The translations under genes and the position numbers were made by a program. A stretch of DNA of 64,000 bases, from NCBI RefSeq assembly GCF_905220365.1, contig NC_061146.1:11039538-11103537 (forward strand). The letters run 5' to 3'. The stretch is from Vanessa cardui. Lineage: Eukaryota; Arthropoda; Insecta; Lepidoptera; Nymphalidae. Under the pieces are notes generated by a model. That model did not search any database, had not been told where the DNA came from, and saw only the letters and a program-made list of their open reading frames with translations. Of this stretch, positions 62,001 to 64,000 are shown one piece after another; the first letter of the stretch is position 1, and each line of letters opens with the position of its first letter.

Positions 62001-64000
62001 TCCACTTAATACCGGTAGTTATAGACCCATTACCTTAGTACCAATAATTTCAAAAATCTTCGAGAACGTAATGAGTGATAAATTATATAACTTTTTAACA
62101 ACATTCAAGATATTAAAGAATTCTCAATATGGGTTTCGGAAAAAAAGTTCCACAACATTAGCCTGCTTTACACTTATAAAAAGTATAACTGAAAGTTAAA
62201 ATCGAAAAATATACCCTTTATCAATTTTCTTAGATATGACAAAGCGAAAGCCTTTGTCATATCTAAGAATTTACTATTACAAAAAATGTATAGGTATGGT
62301 GTGAGAGGTCAACAACTCGAATGGTTTAAAAGTTACCTATATAACAGAGAACAATGTGTTTTGATAACAAAAGTTTGCAAGTTTAAAAGGCATTTTTTTT
62401 TCTCTAATTATCTGGTAAATCGCTACGGAGTTCCACAAGGGAGTGTTCTAGGACCTTTACTATTTCTTATTTATATAAACGACATGCCAGATGCGTTAAA
62501 TCACGAATGTATCTTATTTGCTGAAGATACAACAATTAATATAAAATGTAACAATAGACAGGATATTGAACGGGAAGCCAACACCTTTTTGACAAAAGTA
62601 ATAAACTGGCTAGATAATAATAATCTACAAATCAATCTATCAAAAACTAAAATGATACAATTTCAAACACCGAATAGTAATTTTTTAGATATAAATGTAT
62701 CAGGGAACAACACGAAACTTGAAAACGTTAATTCAACATTATTTTTAGGGGTCCATGTAGACAAATACTGTAATTGGAAAGAACATGTGAATGCAATATG
62801 TGATAAAATTGAGAAATTTGTATACGTTTTAAAAAGTCTCAAAAAAGTAGCCACTAAAGAAGCCTCAATGTTAGCATATCACGGATATATATCTTCCAAT
62901 CTTCGATATGGAGTTATAATATGGGGAAATTCCGTAGATTCAGATAGAGTTTTTAAAGTTCAAAAAAAATGTTTAAGATCGCTATGTGGTGTAGGATGTT
63001 TAGACAGTTGCAAACCGCTCATTAAATCATTAAGAATTCTTCCTTTTCCTTGTCTGTATATATACGAAGTAAGTGTGTTTGTCCAAAAACATCTACATTT
63101 ATTTAAGACAAATGGTAATGTATTGGGTTCAAATTCTAGACATAAACATAAGCTCTATGCTCCTGTACAAAAGTTAGTTTTATATAAAAAAAATGTATAC
63201 TGTATGGCGATACGCATATATAACAATATTCCCGACCACTTAAAGGATTTACCATTTAGTATGTTTAAAAAAAAGGTATTTGATTTGCTTTTAAATAAAT
63301 TGTACTATAACGTTAGTGAATATTAATTATGTGACAAAAATTGATGAAAATATTGAAACTGTATGTATTATTATGTAATCCTTATTTTTGTAATCTAAAT
63401 TCTTTATTCCTTAATTTTATTTTTGTTAATGTGATTGAATTTATGGTAGTCTTGCTTTTGTTTATGTTATATAAATTATTATTTATTGCATGTTTAATAT
63501 TTTGCACACCGATAAATCGGTAGAATATGAGAATTTATATTAATGAACACTTGTATTGTGTACCGTATTCTTGCAAATAAATAAATGAATTATGATAAAT
63601 AGAATAAAAAAAAATACTTGTCGGGCTGGTCGGCGGGCGGCGGCTCGTGGTCGTGCTTGTGCAGCTCCATCAGCCGCAGCGCGCCGTTGGACGCCACCAC
63701 CACCTTCGCCTTTTCACCTGCGGACGACCCCGACCGTCACTCACTGCCATCGCTAACTCGACACGCGCCGTGTGAGGGGTTACCTGTGGCCTCGCAGCTC
63801 AGGGTACCGTCTGGAAGTTGGTGTTGCTTGTAGCCGGGAACACACCTGGATAACAAATTATCATTATTATTTTAAATATACTTTGATTCTCTTTTGATAC
63901 CAAAACTAGTCGTCGACGGGAGACTCACTTGCACGTGTGGTTGTGCGCGTGTTTGGGCAGGCAGCGCTGCGGACACGTGCGCCAGCTGCAGCCGCCGCCC
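31242..64000 (-). CDS. LRP1: LDL receptor-related protein 1, C-terminal ~800 residues (partial, 17 exons)
   Basis: Exons in gene order: 64000-63929 (partial), 63845-63784, 63717-63618, 56867-56669, 56590-56352, 56288-56023, 55912-55691, 55599-55481, 55391-55134, 54972-54906, 54843-54752, 54499-54418, 36444-36253, 36123-35940, 35128-35026, 31895-31824 and 31316-31242 (TGA). All phases agree. Order of parts: an EGF module (CSWRTCPQRCLPK..CKCVPGYK); a degenerate YWTD beta-propeller (RLYWTSVR, EIFWSERG); an EGF module (DPCRAAACAASALC); several further EGF repeats (CLNNGSC, CAHGGRC); a Gly/Ala-Leu membrane span followed by HRRRQ; and a cytoplasmic tail with ISNPMYLAG and FANPIYESMYA, two NPxY endocytosis/adaptor motifs, ending ...ERAALL. 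This order matches the last propeller to C-terminus of animal LRP1. Family role: a large endocytic scavenger and signalling receptor, processed by furin and bound by PTB adaptors. The ligand-binding repeats lie beyond the window. Confidence 0.93.
31317..31823 (-). other. LRP1 last intron (507 bp)
   Basis: GC-rich near both exons, with tandem short CGCACCAGTCGC-like repeats at 31360-31410 and a (GGC)n run near 31771-31787. No mobile element seen. Confidence 0.65.
33666..34012. mobile_element. MITE, 347 bp, 40-bp terminal inverted repeats, TA target site
   Basis: The left end (33666-33705) starts TAGTACGACACAACTTAGAT and is matched by the reverse complement of 33973-34012 with a single difference. 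TA lies on both sides (33664-33665 and 34013-34014). TIR structure plus a TA target is typical of Tc1/mariner-type non-autonomous elements. There is no transposase inside; the interior is AT-rich. Confidence 0.88.
34594..34720 (+). repeat. Interspersed repeat A (plus orientation), degraded
   Basis: AGTAGGCGAACGAGCAAGTG, then CACCAATGTGCCGAC and CAACTGGCTAACTCATGCTTC, keep the order of the 6640-6845 repeat. Confidence 0.5.
35129..35939 (-). other. LRP1 intron after the membrane-span exon (811 bp)
   Basis: I recognise no repeat or exon in it. Confidence 0.65.
37461..37520 (-). mobile_element. Helitron 3'-end relic
   Basis: ACTAGTAGTCGCCCGCGCCT then TTCGTTCGTGTTTTAGG has the order of the CTAG-ended Helitron terminus at 45553 (minus strand). 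The other end is not found. Confidence 0.4.
37750..37955. mobile_element. Two SINE fragments in opposite orientation
   Basis: 37750-37832 is the SINE head on the minus strand (TAAGACGCACGCGTTCTAAC, then GGCCATCTCGACTC). 37853-37955 is a SINE tail on the plus strand (CCTCAAAAGGAGAGGAAG, then CAGATTGTTGCTTTAC). Confidence 0.6.
38205..38352 (+). pseudogene. LINE (RTE-like) ORF C-terminal fragment
   Basis: In one frame the strand reads GKRRVGRPYTR, an in-frame TGA (for Trp), then DDIKKIAGTNW and KNRDKWNALEEPFT, a conserved C-terminal pattern of lepidopteran RTE-type LINEs. The fragment is 5'-truncated and broken by a stop. Confidence 0.7.
38351..38407. repeat. 27-bp fold-back with 3-base loop (one mismatch)
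   Basis: 38351-38377 (starts CTTCTTGGAAAACTTGTG) and the reverse complement of 38381-38407 differ at one base. It directly follows the RTE-like coding fragment. Confidence 0.9.
38795..39115 (+). mobile_element. LINE 3' end (5'-truncated copy)
   Basis: Shares with 45003-45345 the sequence of the end of a LINE reading frame (FKSF.KKTL-like, then KAWN) and a 3' UTR ending GATTCAAAAGTGCTTGT and TTGAATAAAGTTTATTTTG. Confidence 0.7.
40365..40435 (-). repeat. tRNA-like SINE-head relic
   Basis: On the minus strand, CTCAGCGGGATTCAGATTCC then CTCGGGTTGAAATCCCGG has a box B-like segment. No cloverleaf is closed, so I do not call a tRNA gene. Confidence 0.3.
40985..41016. repeat. (AC)16 microsatellite
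   Basis: 32 bases of uninterrupted AC. Confidence 0.95.
41580..41705 (-). mobile_element. Helitron-derived internal fragment
   Basis: ACAACGAATTTTGATGCGGT and the following stretch to TATAGTATAGAAAC match the interior phrase also seen at 5930-6080. Confidence 0.4.
42443..42522 (-). mobile_element. SINE 3' tail fragment, minus orientation
   Basis: CAACAACAACAGCCTGTATA and CCTCCTCTCCCTTTGAGGAG are the reverse complement of the SINE tail. Confidence 0.75.
44722..45002 (+). mobile_element. tRNA-derived SINE, near full length
   Basis: The head GAGCCGAAATAGCCCAGTGG, a box B-like GCGGGTTGAAACCC, and a body and tail as at 28977-29279. It ends exactly where a LINE 3' end begins (45003). Confidence 0.85.
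45003..45345 (+). mobile_element. LINE 3' end (5'-truncated copy)
   Basis: Begins inside the last part of a LINE reading frame (FHKFKSFVKSTLVKKAYYS, stop, then KKAWN) and continues into a 3' UTR with TTCTCGATAGAATCTTCTTTCC and a TTGAATAAAGTATATTTTG end. Confidence 0.75.
45553..45707 (-). mobile_element. Non-autonomous Helitron, 155 bp
   Basis: On the minus strand it starts TC (45707-45706: TCTGTATTAATATTATAA), preceded by A at 45708, and ends CTAG (45556-45553) followed by T. This is the Helitron rule of insertion between A and T, without duplication. The 3' end carries the CGCGAAC...GGGCC phrase typical of lepidopteran copies. Confidence 0.75.
45873..46163 (+). mobile_element. tRNA-derived SINE, near full length
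   Basis: GAGTCGCGATGGCCCAGTGG head, CATCTCGTGCTCAGCGGTGA body and CAGGCTGTTGTTG tail, matching the copy at 28977-29279. No clear target-site duplication. Confidence 0.85.
46925..47040 (+). repeat. LINE 3' tail with (GATT)n expansion
   Basis: The LINE 3' UTR phrase AAAAAGTGCTTGTAAAGGTC then TTTATTTTGATT runs into GATT repeats at 46983-47040. Confidence 0.75.
48035..48145 (+). mobile_element. LINE 3' tail fragment
   Basis: CTTTCTGAACCGGTGGCAGC and GATTCAAAAGTGCTTGTAAA repeat the 3' UTR at 38795-39115 and 45003-45345. Confidence 0.65.
48770..48860 (-). mobile_element. Helitron 3'-end fragment
   Basis: CTAGCTGTTACCCACGACTT then TGCTAGCG is the reverse complement of a CTAG-ended Helitron terminus. 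The partner end is unclear. Confidence 0.45.
49753..49985 (+). mobile_element. Second tRNA-like SINE family, near full length
   Basis: CAACCTCCGTGGTCGTGTAG head, box B-like GGGTTCGATTCCCGGCCGAG, and a body through TGTCTTGGGTCTGGGTGTCC and TACATTGGGATCAGAGTAAT to a TATTTATTTATT-like tail. It is the same family as 7323-7580. Confidence 0.85.
50030..50120 (-). mobile_element. Helitron-derived internal fragment
   Basis: AAACTACTGAACGGTTTTTC then ATGCGGTTTTCACTAAC matches the interior phrase also seen near 28240. Confidence 0.4.
50250..50345 (-). mobile_element. LINE 3' tail fragment, minus orientation
   Basis: CAAATAACTTTATTCAATAT then CTACCACCGGCTAG is the reverse complement of the LINE 3' UTR. 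Confidence 0.5.
50795..51036 (-). repeat. Interspersed repeat A (minus orientation), nearly complete
   Basis: Runs from GGGCTTTGTGCGCGCCCGTC through CAGATATTCTGCCGC, GAAGGGTGAGTGAGTCAG and GCGCCAATGTGCATGGGCGG to AGGTGGCCCATTTGCC. It is the most complete copy of this family in the window. Confidence 0.75.
52357..52400. repeat. Perfect 20-bp fold-back, 4-base loop
   Basis: ATCACCTCGGATTTGAATAC (52357-52376), loop AGGG, then the exact reverse complement at 52381-52400. Confidence 0.95.
53093..53204. repeat. 16-bp minisatellite, about 7 copies
   Basis: The unit CGCGACACACGCGCAC repeats head-to-tail with one visible variant (CGCTACACACGCGCAC). Confidence 0.9.
53225..53375 (+). mobile_element. 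Old, highly diverged SINE body
   Basis: TAATTCATCTCCTACTTGCT, then GACACATCGCGAGGAAACTC and AACTGTGCCACGTGTG, follow the order of the SINE body at 28977-29279 with many changes. Confidence 0.5.
59259..59293. repeat. Perfect 15-bp fold-back inside the Helitron
   Basis: ATACAGTCCGAGATG (59259-59273), 5-base loop, reverse complement at 59279-59293. Confidence 0.9.
59716..59934 (-). pseudogene. Helitron replicase/helicase fragment
   Basis: A 72-residue open frame containing HIRNYNSFFEMTSFEATNIV and TFKVYHMIDSLLSLSK. It resembles the N-terminal Helitron-like region (pattern IRxYNSxFxMxSFxA, then TFKVxGxIYHxIGSLLP) but has lost residues. The matching termini of the surrounding element support the call. 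Confidence 0.6.
60897..60927. repeat. (CAGA)n tetranucleotide tract
   Basis: About 31 bases of GACA/CAGA repeat within the Helitron. Confidence 0.9.
61244..61282. repeat. Perfect 17-bp fold-back inside the first LINE
   Basis: TGAGTAAAATCACGAGG (61244-61260), loop TTATT, exact reverse complement at 61266-61282. It lies in the region coding the end of the LINE reading frame. Confidence 0.95.
61870..63614 (+). mobile_element. Second LINE, 5'-truncated, with a long open RT frame
   Basis: The frame is open at 61909-62196 (LIKSITES end; contains SYRPITLVPIISKIFENVMS), disrupted by a stop and a fold-back at 62197-62280, then open again from 62286 to 63323 for about 346 residues. It has YGVPQGSVLGPLLFLIYIND, the catalytic box altered to FAEDT, FLGVHVDKYCNWKEHV, and the end LLLNKLYYNVSEY. 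The 3' UTR ends in AAATAAATAAATGAATTATG and an A-rich tail, next to the LRP1 donor. The Jockey/CR1-like grouping is by motif. Confidence 0.85.
62227..62269. repeat. Perfect 18-bp fold-back inside the second LINE RT
   Basis: TTCTTAGATATGACAAAG (62227-62244), a 7-base spacer, exact reverse complement at 62252-62269. It replaces the part of RT that normally reads FLDMxKAFDxVDH. Confidence 0.95.
63615..63617 (-). promoter_or_regulatory. LRP1: LRP1 splice donor next to a LINE tail
   Basis: The donor reads AA|GTATTTTT on the minus strand. The T-run from +4 on is the complement of the LINE poly(A) tail. The phase matches the next exon at 56867, so the donor is probably used despite a poor consensus. 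Confidence 0.6.

Larger units (their letters stand above)
56868..63617 (-). other. LRP1 intron (6.75 kb) filled by nested retrotransposons
   Basis: About 150 bp of unassigned sequence next to the acceptor at 56868. The remainder is a LINE split by a Helitron (57025-61865) and a second LINE (61870-63614) that reaches the donor. Confidence 0.85.

Overview
This is a eukaryotic window, almost certainly from a lepidopteran and probably a butterfly. Introns are AT-rich and many coding exons are very GC-rich. Every splice junction I could place is GT-AG, and tRNA-derived SINEs, Helitrons and LINE tails of lepidopteran type are scattered through the non-coding DNA. No bacterial, viral or CRISPR features are present.

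Three real protein-coding genes were rebuilt by joining exons whose splice phases all agree. (1) Trf4/TENT4, a non-canonical poly(A) polymerase: minus strand, 8 coding exons between 21948 and 3008, 573 residues, complete. (2) LIG1, the replicative ATP-dependent DNA ligase: plus strand, 16 coding exons between 22630 and 29689, 896 residues, complete. (3) LRP1, the LDL-receptor-related endocytic receptor: minus strand, entering at 64000 and ending at 31242. Its last 17 exons (about 800 residues) cover the final beta-propeller, the EGF modules, the membrane span and the two-NPxY tail; the N-terminal part lies outside the window.

Layout: 1-3007 is sequence beyond the Trf4 stop codon with transposon relics; 3008-21948 is Trf4; 21949-22629 is a 681-bp divergent promoter shared by Trf4 and LIG1, with a perfect E2F-type site; 22630-29689 is LIG1; 29690-31241 is the gap between the convergent LIG1 and LRP1 genes; 31242-64000 is LRP1. 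LRP1 has an 18-kb intron (36445-54417) full of SINE, LINE and Helitron debris. A 6.75-kb intron (56868-63617) holds two 5'-truncated LINEs in tandem, and the first of these is split by a 2.48-kb Helitron.

The most notable observations are: a likely two-start (mitochondrial and nuclear) LIG1; a Helitron inserted cleanly between A and T inside a LINE reading frame; a series of short, perfect fold-back palindromes, two of which interrupt LINE coding sequence as expected of template-switch mutations; and a LINE tail that ends within a few bases of an LRP1 splice donor. I did not find a wholly new genetic system. All assignments rest on reading the sequence, with no database search.
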